Shown: positions 38,228-50,500 of the stretch, one piece after another
How positions within the stretch are numbered: the stretch's first letter is position 1
Layout of the letters: each line of letters begins with the position of its first letter
Origin: a virus
IMG/VR virus record: IMGVR_UViG_3300018077_000007
Location: 1 to 64,000 of that record
DNA: 64,000 nt
Reading direction: 5' to 3' (one strand)
Notes under the pieces: generated by a model
What the model was told of the DNA's origin: nothing
The model's database searches: none
Seen by the model: only the letters and a program-made list of their open reading frames with translations
Translations under genes and position numbers: made by a program

Positions 38228-39820
38228 GTGGCCAACGAAGACATCGGCTTCACCGACTACACCGACTGGAGTTGGCTCCAAGCCCTGGGGTTTGAGGACT
38301 TCCGGTTCCCCGAGACGCAGTACGGGGTCTCGCCCGTTGACTTCCGTCCGGCCCTCGGCGATCAGGTGTTCGAAGATCCGTTCGGGCCGCCGGTTCAGCC
38401 CGCGTTCGAGATCACGCCAGAATTTCAGAGTCTCCTTCAGAACGTGCCTCCCGAAGATTTACGGGATTGGGGCGTGGATACCACGACGGGGCAAATTGTC
38501 GATACAAAGACCGGGAAGTCGCCGGAGAGCCTCAGCGCCCGAGATGCGGCCATCATTGCCGCCGTTCAGAAGCAACCGACCTGGCAGGATCGGCTCTTAC
38601 AGTTTGGCATTCCCACGGCGGCGGCGCTCGCGGGAACTGGGGTGGCCCGGCTCATCACGGGCGGTCCCACGACGGTCAAACTCCCCGAACTCACCGGGCC
38701 GGGGCCGGTCGCCACGGCGGGGCAGAACACGCTCCTGACGGCCCTGACCTCGCCGGCTCTCCGAAACGCCCTGACGCTCGCGCAAGGGGGTGATGGGACC
38801 TGGAGCCTTCCCGGAACGCCGGGGATGCCGAGTGCCACGGGCGGGCAAGATTTGGAACGCCTGATCCGATCGGCCCTCACGGGTCAGCGCACCATTGCCG
38901 ATCTGGCGACCGCCGCCGCAGGCCGAGAATTCGGGGCCGCCGAAGAAGAAGCCCCGCTCCAGCGGCTCTACCGGCTGGCGGCGCTGGCCCAACTGCCCGC
39001 GTTCATGGCCCGCCCCGGCCAAGCCGATGCCATGGCCCCGCTGCTCCAGGCGTATGCGGCGGCGAATCTGCCGCCCGCCGGGCCGATGACCGATCCCACG
39101 ACGGCGGCGTTGACGGCTGAACTGGAAGCGGCCTTTGCGGGCAAACTCGATCCTGAAACGGAACGCCGGATTGCCGAAGCGCGGACCTCGCTACGCAACA
39201 CCTTGGCGGCCCAACTCTTGATCAATCCTGGCGATGTCGAGTTGACGACGCCGGGGGCACAGCGCATGGCGGAATTCGAGCGCAATGCCGAGGAACTCCG
39301 GGGGGGCCAGCGGCGCCAGACGATTTCGACCCTCGCGCCCATCGAGCAGCAGCGGCGGCAATTCAACGTGACGACGCCACTGCTGACCCGGATGCAAAAT
39401 CTGGGGCTGCTGCTGCCGGAGGAACGGATTCGGACCCTGTCGGACGACGAGCGGCGCCGGGTCGGGTTGGCCGAACAACTCACGTTCTCAGGGCTCGGGC
39501 GGATCAATCCCGCCACCACCGCCGGCACGCTCTCGAACCTGCTGCCGATCTCCCCCCTGCTCGGGATTCAGCAGACCGATGCCGACCGGCAACTCCAGAA
39601 TGCGCTCCGGGTGCAGGCGGCGCTCTCGGGGTTCCAGGCCGAGACGCAGGGGAACCGCGATCTGGCGACGGCCATCAACCAAGCCTTCGGGATCGGGGCT
39701 TCGGCCCTCGCGCCCCGCGCCTCGTCAACCATGGACCTCTTGCCGCTGATGTTGGCGGGGGGCATGATGAGCCGCACTCCCGGCACTCCGCTCAGCGCAG
39801 AGTCCCTGATGGTGGGCTAA
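38228..39820 (+). CDS. Internal virion protein candidate
   Basis: 530 residues, GTG 38228 after AAAAGGAGTAGCGGG. Acidic and aromatic N-terminus (DWSWLQALGFEDFRFPETQYG), a Gly/Ala region (about 130-160) and long Ala/Leu/Arg helices to the end. It precedes two other helical giants in the arrangement of ejected inner-core proteins of podoviruses. No sequence family recognised. Confidence 0.55.
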   Translation: MANEDIGFTDYTDWSWLQALGFEDFRFPETQYGVSPVDFRPALGDQVFEDPFGPPVQPAFEITPEFQSLLQNVPPEDLRDWGVDTTTGQIVDTKTGKSPESLSARDAAIIAAVQKQPTWQDRLLQFGIPTAAALAGTGVARLITGGPTTVKLPELTGPGPVATAGQNTLLTALTSPALRNALTLAQGGDGTWSLPGTPGMPSATGGQDLERLIRSALTGQRTIADLATAAAGREFGAAEEEAPLQRLYRLAALAQLPAFMARPGQADAMAPLLQAYAAANLPPAGPMTDPTTAALTAELEAAFAGKLDPETERRIAEARTSLRNTLAAQLLINPGDVELTTPGAQRMAEFERNAEELRGGQRRQTISTLAPIEQQRRQFNVTTPLLTRMQNLGLLLPEERIRTLSDDERRRVGLAEQLTFSGLGRINPATTAGTLSNLLPISPLLGIQQTDADRQLQNALRVQAALSGFQAETQGNRDLATAINQAFGIGASALAPRASSTMDLLPLMLAGGMMSRTPGTPLSAESLMVG

Positions 39821-39824
39821 TTCC

Positions 39825-41522
39825 GTGGCCATCACCTTTGCGGCCCCCGCACCCACCGGGGCAGGGCTCTCGGCCTTCCTGGACGCCTACCTCAAGGGCC
39901 GGGGGGTTAAGCGGGAGGAAGAGAGCGACGAGCTCCGCCGCACCCTCGCGGCCATGCAGCTCCTTCAGGCTGGCCAGGCGTATCAGGCGGGCGAGCGCAC
40001 GACTGCCGAACAAGCCCTCGTGCCAGAAGCGATTCAGCGGGCTCTCGCTGTGCCGGAGCGCACCACGGCGCTCCCGGCGACCGGCATCCCGGGCACCGAA
40101 GCCGTGCCCCAGGTCTCGGAATACCCCGGCTATGCCGCGCCCGCCGAGATGCCAGGGCGCACCGTTCCGCTTGGACGCACCCCCGCCGATGTGCTGTCCG
40201 CCTTGCAGCCTGAGCAGATGGTGGCGTTGCTGAAACACGCGCCCGGCGTGCTCCCCGCGATGGGGCTCCAGAGCGAGGAACAGATCCGCCAGCGGGAACG
40301 CCGGGAGCAAGGCCGCCAGAAGATGCGCACCCTCTATGCGCAAATTCAAGACCTGGGGAAGTCCCGCCGGTGGATTGACGAGCTGGACAAGGAAATCGAG
40401 GGGATGGGGGTTCTCCTGGAGATGGCCGACACTCCCGAGCAAATGGCGGGGGTGCAGGGCGAGCGCCGCAAGCTGTTGGTGACTCGGAAAACCCTCGAAG
40501 ATGACGAGATTGAGCGCACGCTTGGCCCGCAGGAGAAAACGCGCATCTGGGAGGCCGTGGAGACCGCGCGGGTCGCCAAACTCAAGGGCACAGATGTGGC
40601 CCCCGCCATGAGTGCGTTGCACCAAGCGATCGGCACCGCCACGACAAAATTCGGGCGGGCCGAGGGGGAGAAGATCACGGATCGCATGTCGAAGAAACTC
40701 CTCGATGATCTCGTGGAGGACCCGACCGAGCGCGAGTTTCATCGGGCCGTCTGGACCGACGTGCGGGGGCGGCTCACGGCGAATGAACCCTGGTCCCCGG
40801 CGCTCTGGGCCAAGTCGGCGCGCGCCGTGATCGCAGCGGACCCGCAGCGGTACGGGGCGATGGGGTTCACCCTCCTCCAACATAAAACGGTCCCTGACTG
40901 GTTCAAGGAGGCATTCTTTGCGGGGGCGGGCACCGTGCCGGGACTGACGGACAAGGGACTCCCGCCAGAGATCCATGTCGGGAAGATCCAAGAGGAAGAC
41001 GAGGCCCGTCGGCAAGGTCGGTTGCCGACGTTGCAGGGCACGATTCAGAAAGCGCAAGCCTGGGTGCAGGGAAAGGCCACCCGCGATCCGGTGGCCTTGG
41101 CGCAATTGCGCCAGATCACGCAGGGGCAAGTCGATCAGGCCCAGCGGGATGTGCGCGACGCCGAACGCCATTTGGTCGAGGCTCAGAAGGAAGGCTTCCG
41201 GATGAGGGACTTCCTGCCAGGACTGGAAGCGAAAGTGACGGCCGCGAATGAAGTCGTCAAAGCGCGGGTCGCTGACCTGAAAGCGGTCGAGCAAATGGTG
41301 GTGGCGTCGCTGCCGCCGGGCCTGCGGGAGGTGTATGAAAAAGGCAAACCCGCGCCTGCACCGCCCCCGCCAGACATGAACCAGGTTCGAGCCCGGCAGA
41401 AGGCCCTGACCGAGGAGGAACACGCGAAGGAAGGGGCCACGCCCGAGAAGATCAAGGCGGCGGTGAAAGCGCGACTGCAACAGGAGTTTCCGACCCTTCC
41501 CTCCATATATTTCCCCCGATAA
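39825..41522 (+). CDS. Helical internal virion protein candidate
   Basis: 565 residues, GTG 39825 four bases after the previous stop. Mostly charged helices (EQIRQRERREQGRQKMRTLY, KSRRWIDELDKEIEGMGVLL), consistent with coiled coils. A short N-terminal Ala/Gly segment is visible. The last residues (LQQEFPTLPSIYFPR) end 6 bases before the giant gene. Probably ejected or an inner-core partner of it. Confidence 0.55.
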   Translation: MAITFAAPAPTGAGLSAFLDAYLKGRGVKREEESDELRRTLAAMQLLQAGQAYQAGERTTAEQALVPEAIQRALAVPERTTALPATGIPGTEAVPQVSEYPGYAAPAEMPGRTVPLGRTPADVLSALQPEQMVALLKHAPGVLPAMGLQSEEQIRQRERREQGRQKMRTLYAQIQDLGKSRRWIDELDKEIEGMGVLLEMADTPEQMAGVQGERRKLLVTRKTLEDDEIERTLGPQEKTRIWEAVETARVAKLKGTDVAPAMSALHQAIGTATTKFGRAEGEKITDRMSKKLLDDLVEDPTEREFHRAVWTDVRGRLTANEPWSPALWAKSARAVIAADPQRYGAMGFTLLQHKTVPDWFKEAFFAGAGTVPGLTDKGLPPEIHVGKIQEEDEARRQGRLPTLQGTIQKAQAWVQGKATRDPVALAQLRQITQGQVDQAQRDVRDAERHLVEAQKEGFRMRDFLPGLEAKVTAANEVVKARVADLKAVEQMVVASLPPGLREVYEKGKPAPAPPPPDMNQVRARQKALTEEEHAKEGATPEKIKAAVKARLQQEFPTLPSIYFPR

Positions 41523-41528
41523 TTCCCT

Positions 41529-44500
41529 ATGGCGAGTCCGTTTGAGACGGCCCTCGAAGAAGACCTTGCGGAACTCACCGGACACCGCCCCAAGGGGCGC
41601 CCGCCCGTCCCGCCCGTCCTTTCTCCTTTCGAGCGAAATCTCACGGAGGATCTGAAGGCGCTCACCGAAGAGAAACGCACCCGGCTCGCCGAGGAAGCCT
41701 TTGGCATTGACCTGGCGGGGCGCCCCCGGCCCACAATGGAGGAAGTGGCTGGCGTTTCCCCTGCTCAGATCCTTGCCCCCGCCCTTCCGACCTCTCCCGA
41801 AGCCGCCGCCGCCCTGAGCCTCCGCACCGCTCCAGAGCCGGTCATCCCCCCCGTGCCGTCTCACTTGGAGGTGCTCCGTACTCCGCCGGGGCAGCCCGGT
41901 CCGGGGATCGCGCCGGTGATCCCGGCGGGAGCGCCGTTGCCGGGGCGAGTGCAGCCCGTGAGTCGCCCGCCCGCCATGACCGCCGAGATGGCCTTCGCGC
42001 AGGCTCCCGAGGCGATGGTTGAGGCTCCTTCGACCACGCCTGACATCCTGGCGGCGCTTGCGGCACTCCCTCGGGTGGCGCGTCCGACTCTCGAAGAGAT
42101 GACCCCAGAGGCTAAGTTGCTTCGGAGCCTCATGGCTCTTCCGTCCGAGGTCTTTGCTCAACAGGGTCCTCCGGCCCCTCCGCCCAAGATCACGCCCTAC
42201 CAAGCCCCCTCGGTCTTTGAACCTCCTGAAACCGTGGCGGGTCGGGCAGGCCGAGCGATGGTCTTCGGACTCCGCACTGGAGCAGTCGGGCAATTTGCCC
42301 GGTGGCTCAATCAGCAGATCGGCGAGCAGCTTCCGGGGCCACCGTCCGGTCCCGTGCAGGCCATTGATCCTGACAACGCCTTTGAGCAATTGATTGCACT
42401 GGGCACCAGTCTCGGGACCGATTGGAAGCTCTTCAGCTTTGGCGGCAAGGTCGGCATGGAAGCCATGTCCCGCGTGCTCAACGGTATCGGAGCTGGGATG
42501 ACGAAGCGGGGCGTCGCGGCAGGGCTTACCGAGGCCGAGGCCCGTGCTGCGGCCCAGCAGGTGCTTCGGGAGAATCCGGTGGTCCAAATGCTCACCGGGG
42601 CTGCGGTGGGGGCCAGCGCCCTCGCGATTCCTGGAGCGGCTCGGGAAACAAGTCGAGAACTCGTGACCGGTGAACCCTTGCAACCCGGCAAGATCGCAGC
42701 GGCGGCAGGCAAGGAAGCGATCATCGGGGGGTTAACCTTTGGGGTCGCTGCCCCGATTGATTCCCGAATCCTCCGGGCTACCGCCCTGATCTTGGGGTTT
42801 GGAACATTGCCGCCGATTGTCCAGGAACAGCGGATGCCCACGGCCCACGACCTCATCAACGCGGGCGTGTCGATTGGACTCATTGAATTAGCCGCCGCCC
42901 TGATGGGAGTCAGGAGCGGGTGGCAGGCACGCCAAGCCAGAGGTGAACCACTTCCCGAACTGGGGCGCGATGTTGTTGGGAACGTGATTTATGACCGAGT
43001 TCTCGGCATTTTCAAGCGGAAGGGAATGTCGGAGAACGAGGCGCGGGCGAGTGCGGATCGCTTGATTCAGGAAACGGTTGGGGTTGCCGCCAAGCCGACA
43101 CGGGCGACGACCGGTGCCCAGCCAGCCACACCGGGAGAAGCTGGTTCCCTCGCCCGCCCCCGCGAGGGGTTGACCGAACCCGAAATCGAGTTGGACGTGC
43201 TGGAGCGCCGGGCCGCCGAACTGCACCGCCAGATCGCCGCCGAGGAAGCGGCACCCGCGCCGCCCCCCCCGCCAGCGGCTCCTCCCGCGCCCCTGCCGCC
43301 TCCAGCGCCCCGACCTCCTGCCCTCGTGCCCGTTCCACCGGCTCCCACTGAGATCGCCCCGCCTGTGCCCCCGGTGGCCCCAGGAGCCCCTCTTCCGGCC
43401 CCGATTGAGCGCCCTCCGGCCCCTGTGACATGGGGGGGGTGGCAAGAAACCCCCACAGGGCCACCGTTGGAGTTGTGGACCCTGACCGAGGCCATTCCGG
43501 GCCATCCCGATGGTTCGACGGTCGGCCGGGAGACCTTGGAAGCGGCAGGGTTCACGGTGCCCGAACCTCCAGAGATCCCGCCCCAAGTCCCGGCTCCGAC
43601 CCGTCCAGCCCCCCAGGTTCCCGTTCCACCGGCTGGAGTTGCGGGCGCTCCTCCGCCATCCGTTCCTGAAACTGCCCCGGGGGCAGAATTGCCACCTGAG
43701 ACTCCACGTGGAACATTACCCACCGAAGGATTCACGCGGGTTGGCGCTGCCGAATACGGGGACCTGCCGAAGGAAGGGCGCTCCATCTACAACCCGACCG
43801 GACTCCGTGGGCGCGTCGTCGGATCGGATGCGGAGAACTTCTACGTGAGTCGGCTCGCTGGATCCGTCGCCTGGGTGGATAAATACCCCCGACAACTGAT
43901 CGAAGACACGCAAGCCTACTTTACCGAAGGCGCTGCCGTCCAGACCCCCTATGGCCCCGCCACCCTCGTCACGCCACCGGCCCGCGATGACCGGGGCATG
44001 GTGATGGTGACGGTGCGCTGGCCGGCGGGCATTCCAGCAGAAGTGTCCGACCGCCTGGGCGCATCGGCGCTCTTGGATGCCCCGGTCTTCCAGGGGCGTC
44101 CCGAAATGCAGGCTGATTGGGTCGGCTGGCGAACCGTGCGCCCCGGCTATCCCTCGGTGGGGCAATGGAAGCTCCGGCAACCTATCAAGGGGCATGAGAG
44201 CGGGGAAGTCGTCACCGCCTTAGCTATTCGGGATGCAGGATTCCGGGCACCGATTCCTCCAGAAGCCCCGCCGGCTCCCCCCACCGCTCCCAAGGCCCCC
44301 GTTGCCCCGGTGCCGCCACCGCCGAAACCGCCCCGACCAGGAAAACGCCTTCTCAGGCCAGATCAACTCAGCGATTTTCGTCCCGGCATTGACCGGGTGG
44401 AACGGCGCGGAGATCGCACCTTTGTGGTGGACTCCCTCGGGGAACGGGCACCCGTTGAAGTGCAATCGGATGTCGTGATTCCAGAGATCGAAACTCGGCT

Positions 44501-47500
44501 CCGCGCCCAACGTACCCAACCTGCGTTGCGCAACCGAGCCATTCAAGCAATTCGACAAACCCCGTTCCTTTCACCAGAAGGAAAGGCCGAGCGTCTTCGG
44601 ATTCTTGAAGAGCCAGAGGAACTTCCAGCCCCAGAAGCGGCACCTCCGGTCACGCCGACAGTACAGCCGACCCCGCCTCCTTCGGGGGTGATCCCGGTCC
44701 CCCGCCCGACCGACTATCGGCTGGTTCAACGGCTCCCAACCGATCCCGTCACCATTCAGATGCGGGAACCGACCGGGCGCTGGACCACGGCCACCACCGT
44801 TGATGATGTCCCGGCCGCTGAAGAATGGGTGAGGGCCTGGGGAGGAACGATTATCCGGCGTACCCTGCCACCCCCGCCCCTTACCGCTGGCTCCCGCGTC
44901 CGGCTCAAGGATGGGCGGGACGGGACGGTCGAAAGCCTCAAGGGCGGCGTGGCCCGCGTGAAACTGCCCTCGGGGCAGAAGGTGAACGCCCCGCTGCGGT
45001 CGCTGACGCCGAAAGAACCCGAGATTGCCGTCCCTGCCGCCCCACCGCCCACCCCAACCCTGGAAGAAGGGCAGCGACAAGGAACCCTCGTCCCAATTGA
45101 GCCTGCCACCACCAAGGCGATTTCGGATCAGGTCAGCGAGTACCTGAAACGGCTAGAGCAGGTTGAAGGGACGCTAGAGCCCGAAGAGATCGCCGAGGGC
45201 CAGGTGTTACTGACTCGGGTGCAGGATCATCTGGATGAACTGCCCGCCGCCGCCCTGTCCCAACGAGCCGATATGCGGGCGGCGGAAGAAAAACTCCGGC
45301 TTCCAGCCGAACAGGGAACTCGGCCGGAATACGTTGGGCCGACTCGCCCGCCTCCTTCACCGCCCGAACCGCCGAAGCCCATTGATCTTGACCGCCTCGG
45401 GCCATCCATGCGGCGAGCTGAGATTCGCGGCGCGAAGGTCGGGCAGGCTGTCACGTTTCGAGGAGAGACCTGGGCGCTGGCGAAATCGGGATACTGGACG
45501 CATGGTGGTGAGACCCTGGCGACCCAGGCCCTCGTCTCACATTTCGAGTCGATGAGTCGCCAACCGGCTCCGATCCCGCCAGTTCCGCCAACCGAGGTTC
45601 TTCCCTCTGGGCGTGTGCAACTGGCCGATGGGCGTCAAGGAACCGTCGTCGGACGGTCCGAAGGTCTTGCCCCCTGGAAAGGAATCATCACGCGGGTTCG
45701 GCTCGACGACGGAACGGAGGTGAACGTTCGGACCGACCGCTTGACTTCTGTGCCAGCCGCGCCCACACTGGCTGGTGAGGAGGGTGGCCGTGCCGTTATC
45801 CCACCACGAGAACCCGAACGTCCCGCCGAGTCTCGCGGCCCAGATCGAAGACCACTGGCGGAAGTATCGCCCGAACCTAGTCCGCGCCCTAGAGGCGGAC
45901 AGCCAGTTGAAGGACTCGGTGGAGGAGGCCGCGCTCCTGACCGTGGAGGCGCTGGACGACCTGCTGGAGAAACGGGTGCCATACAACCAAGCGTGGGAGG
46001 CCGTCCGCCACGAGTGGGCGTTCCTGCCGGCGGAAGACGAGGTGCCCGACCTGCCCCTTCCGTTCCTACCAATCTCGATTACCGCTTCACCCCAGACGAC
46101 GCCGCCCGCATCGTAAGCGGCGGTCCTAAAGAGCGCGTTCGCCGCAACCTCGATAGCATCCGGCTCCTCAAAGAGATTGAGGCGGCTGGGCGCCCCGCCA
46201 CCCCCGAAGAACAGCAAACCCTGGCTGCTTACGTTGGGTGGGGACCCTTCAAACAAATCTTTGAGCGCTACTGGGATCCGAAATGGGCCGATCTCTACCA
46301 AGAGATCAAGGACACCCTCACCGAGGACGAATACGAAGCCGCCCGCGCCTCCAGCCTGAACGCCTTCTATACCACGCCGGGAGTGGTAGAAGCGATGTGG
46401 GGCGCAGTCAAGCAGTTCGGACTACCGGGTGGTCCCGCAACCCGCATCCTTGAACCCGCGATGGGGATCGGGTACTTTTTCGGCTTTATGCCCGACACCT
46501 TCACGGGGGTCCGGCGCGTCGGCGTGGAATTGGATCCGATCACGGGCCGGATGGCCACGCTCCTCTTCCCCAGTACCCGCGTCCATGTCCAGGGCTTCGA
46601 GACCGTGCCGTTTCCGAAGAACTTCTTTGATCTGGCGGTCAGCAACGTGCCGTTCGGGGAGTTCGGCGTCCATGACCCAGCTTATCGCCGAGAACCGTTC
46701 CTCACGGAGTCGATCCATAACTATTTCTTCGCCAAGGCTCTCGATGTGGTCCGGCCTAGTGGCGTCGTCGCGTTCATCACGTCACGCTATACCTTGGATG
46801 CACGAAATTCCCGATTTCGCCAATGGCTCGCGGATCGGGCGACCTTGTTAGGAGCGGTCCGGCTCCCCGAGACGGCCTTTCAACGCGCCGCTGGCACCGA
46901 AGTCGTTACCGACATTCTCTTCTTCCAGAAGTACCCCTCGGGCACGACCCCGACCTGGGTAGACAGCACCCCGATGCAGGTCAGTGGCGTCACGAAACAT
47001 GTGAACGCCTATTTCCAGGAGCATCCCGAGATGGTCCTGGGCCGGCATGTGGTCGAACGCGGGATGTACGAACCCGAGGCATTAACCGTCAAGCCAACTG
47101 GCGATCTCCTTCAACAATTAGCGGCGGCCCTCGCCGAGTTGCCGGAGGATGTGATCCGATCCGCCGGAATTCCCGTGCGCGACCCCCTCCCTGCCGCCGT
47201 GCCAGAACCGCCCGGTGCGGTCAAAGACGGCGGGTTCTTTCTTGACCAGGGGGCGATCTTCCGTAAGCACGGGACCGAAGCGGTCTCTGCCGACATTCCC
47301 GTCGCCCAGATCCCGAAGGTCACGGCACTCCTCCACATTCGGGACGCGGCCCGCGAGGTGCTCCGGGCGCAACTCGAAGAGCTTCCTGATGCCGAATGGG
47401 AGACGGCCCGCACCCACCTCAATCGACTCTACGACATCTTCCTCAAGCGACACGGACCGCTTTCGGCTCGAACGGTCCACCGAGAATTCACGGGCGACCC

Positions 47501-50500
47501 CGATTTCCCGTTCCTGCTGGCGCTCGAAAAGAGTTATGACCCTGACACGAACCGGGCGGAGAAGGCCGACCTCTTCATAAAGCGCACCATCCAGCCGTAC
47601 CGACCCCCCGAGCGAGCTGAGACCCCCCAAGCGGCCCTCCTGATCGCTCTGAACGAAACCGGGCGAGTGGATCTGGCCCGGATGGCGGCGCTGGTCGGGC
47701 AGTCTCCAGAAGGCGTCCAGACAGCCCTGGCCGGGTTGATTTATAAGAACCCTGAAGGCGACTGGGAAACCGCCGAGGAGTATCTCTCGGGCAACGTGCG
47801 GGAGAAGCTCCGGGCCGCCGAAGTCGCCGCGTCCCTAGAGTCTCTGTATCAGCCGAATGTTGAGGCACTTCTCCGCATCCAGCCGACGGATTTAGTCCCA
47901 GGTGAGATCGAGGTGCGCCTGGGATCGCCGTGGCTCCCGACCGACACGGCGGAAGCCTTTATTGGGCATCTCCTGGGCGCACAGCCGAGTGCCTTCCGCG
48001 TGGGTCATCACGCCGCGACGGCCACGTGGACCATTGAGGCGCGTGGATACCAAGGCGACCGTGTTCTCCAGAGTGCTGAGAATCTTCGGGTCTGGGGATC
48101 GGAGAACTACCGGGCCGTGGAGTTAATTCGGGATTCCTTGAATGGGGCATTCCCCACGGTTTGGACAAAAGATGCGGATGGAAAGAATGTGGTGGACCAA
48201 GACGCCACCCTTGCGGCCCGCGACCAGCAAGAGAAAGTGAAGGCCGAGTTTCGGAAGTGGGTGTGGACCGACGAGGACCGGGCCACCGCATTGGCCCAAC
48301 TCTACAACGAGCAGTTCAATGCCCTCCGGCTCCGGGAGCACGACGGGCGCCATTTAGAGTTGCCCGGCATGGCCAAGGGGGTACTCCGGGATGGTGATCT
48401 CGCCGCCCATCAAAAGAACGCCGTCTGGCGCATCCTCCAGGGCGGCAATGCGCTCATTGCCCACCACGTCGGATCAGGGAAAACCTATGTGGCCGCCGCC
48501 GCAATGATGGAGTTGCGTCGGCTCGGATTGGCCCGGAAGCCTATGCTGGTGGTGCCGCGAAGTCGGCTGGAAGGCACGGCAGCCGAGTTTCTTCAACTCT
48601 ATCCCGCCGCCCACCTGCTGGCCATCCAGCCGGAAGACTTGACGCCGCAGAAGCGTCCCGAACTGATGAGCCGGATTGCCACCGGCGACTGGGATGCCGT
48701 CACGGTGAGCCGAGAGAGCTTCGAGCGCCTGCCGGTGCGGAACGCGACCCTCGCCACTTTTATTCGGGAACAACTGCAAGAGTTGGAGGACGCGATCCGG
48801 GCCGAGAAGGTCGCCGAGGGACGCAGCCGAAGCCCGCTCATCCGCAAACTCGAAGTCGCCAAAAAGAAGCTGGAACAGAAGCTAAAAGACGCTCTCAAGC
48901 CCGAAGCGAAGGATGTTGCAGTAGCGTTTGAGGAATTAGGGGTCGATGCCCTTTTCGTGGATGAGGCCCAAGCCTATAAGAATCTGCCGGTCCGCACAGC
49001 GGCCCGCAACATCGCGGGGATCAACACGGCGGAATCCAACCGGGCCTTCGATCTGTTTATGAAGAGTCAATGGCTCCTGCGCCGCAACAACGGGCGGGGA
49101 CTGATCTTTTTGACGGGGACCCCGATTACCAACACCATTGCGGAGATGTATACGCTCCAGCGGTTTCTTGATCTTCCGCGTCTCCGGCAGTTGGGGCTGG
49201 CCGAGTTCGACGCTTGGCGGGGGCAGTTTGGCGAGATCGTTCAGAGCGTAGAACTGAACGTTCAGGCGACGGGATACCGGGTCAAGAGCCGGTTTGCCAA
49301 GTTTGTGAATCTGCCGGAACTCTTAACGCTCTATCGCACCGTGGCGGATGTGCAGACTGACGCGATGCTGAAGCTCCCGAAACCGGGGCTGGCGGGGGGC
49401 CGGCGCCGGGAGATCGTGACGACTCCGCATCCACGGATGCGCGCCTTCCTGGACGAGTTGAACCATCGGGTGGAAGCCATCCAGAAGCGTGTCGTTGAAC
49501 CGACCGTAGACAATATGCTCAAGGTAAGCACCGATGGACGGAAAGCCGCCATTGACATGCGGTTGTTCGATCCGACAGCCGGAGACGTGGCTGGGGGGAA
49601 AACCAGCCGAGCCGCCGAGGCCATCTACGAACAGTGGCACGTCAATCGGGCGATGAAGGGAACCCAACTCGTATTTGTGGACTTTTCAGCCCCGGCGACG
49701 GGAGCGTTCTCCGTGCCGACGGACCTCCGCAACAAGTTGGTTAAGTTAGGCATTCCGAAGGCCGAGATCGCCTTTATTCAGGACGCGAAGAACGTCAAGG
49801 CTCAGGAACAACTCTTCCAGAATGTTCGCCGGGGGCGCATTCGGGTGTTGATCGGGTCCACGGAGAAGATGGGGATTGGGGTGAACGTCCAAAACAAGGT
49901 GGTGGCCCTCCACCATCTGGATGCGCCCTGGCGTCCTGCCGATCTGGAACAACGTGAAGGCCGCGCTTTGCGGCCCGGCAACGAAAACGCCGAAGTCGAG
50001 GTTCTGCTCTATCTCACTCCCGGTTCCTTCGATGCCTATATGTGGCAAACCCTGGAGCGCAAGGCTCGGTTCGTCGACCAGATCATGCGGGGCGAAGTCG
50101 GAGTGCGGTCGGCGGAGGACATTGAGGGCCGAGCCTTCACCTACGCGGAGTATAAGGCCCTCGCGTCGGGGAACCCCATCGTGGCCGAAAAGGTCCAGGT
50201 GGACGCGGACATTCTGCGGTTGGGACGCCTCCGCGCCCACCATGACACACAGCAATGGCAGATCCGGCGCGATCTCGCGGGGCTCCCCGTACGCTTGGCC
50301 GAGGCCGACAAGCGGGTGACGGCAATCCAATCCGACATCGGAACCCGCAATCAAGACCGCCCCGCTGAATTCAGCATGACCATCGCGTTGATGCTCCGCA
50401 CGGAACACCGTGGCACCTTCACCGATCGAGTCGAAGCGGGTGAGCAACTCTGGAAAATGTTGAATGCGGCTCGTGGAAGCAGCGCGCCAACGAAACTTGG

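Noticed and set aside
39792-42683. 963-codon open frame on the minus strand
   Set aside because: It lies opposite two genes with better start sites and coding composition; long antisense frames are expected at this GC content.
44964-44978. CTGCCC/GGGCAG palindrome in the giant gene
   Set aside because: It encodes KLPSGQK, a natural SH3-like loop in a different frame from the other two internal copies, so it may be chance.
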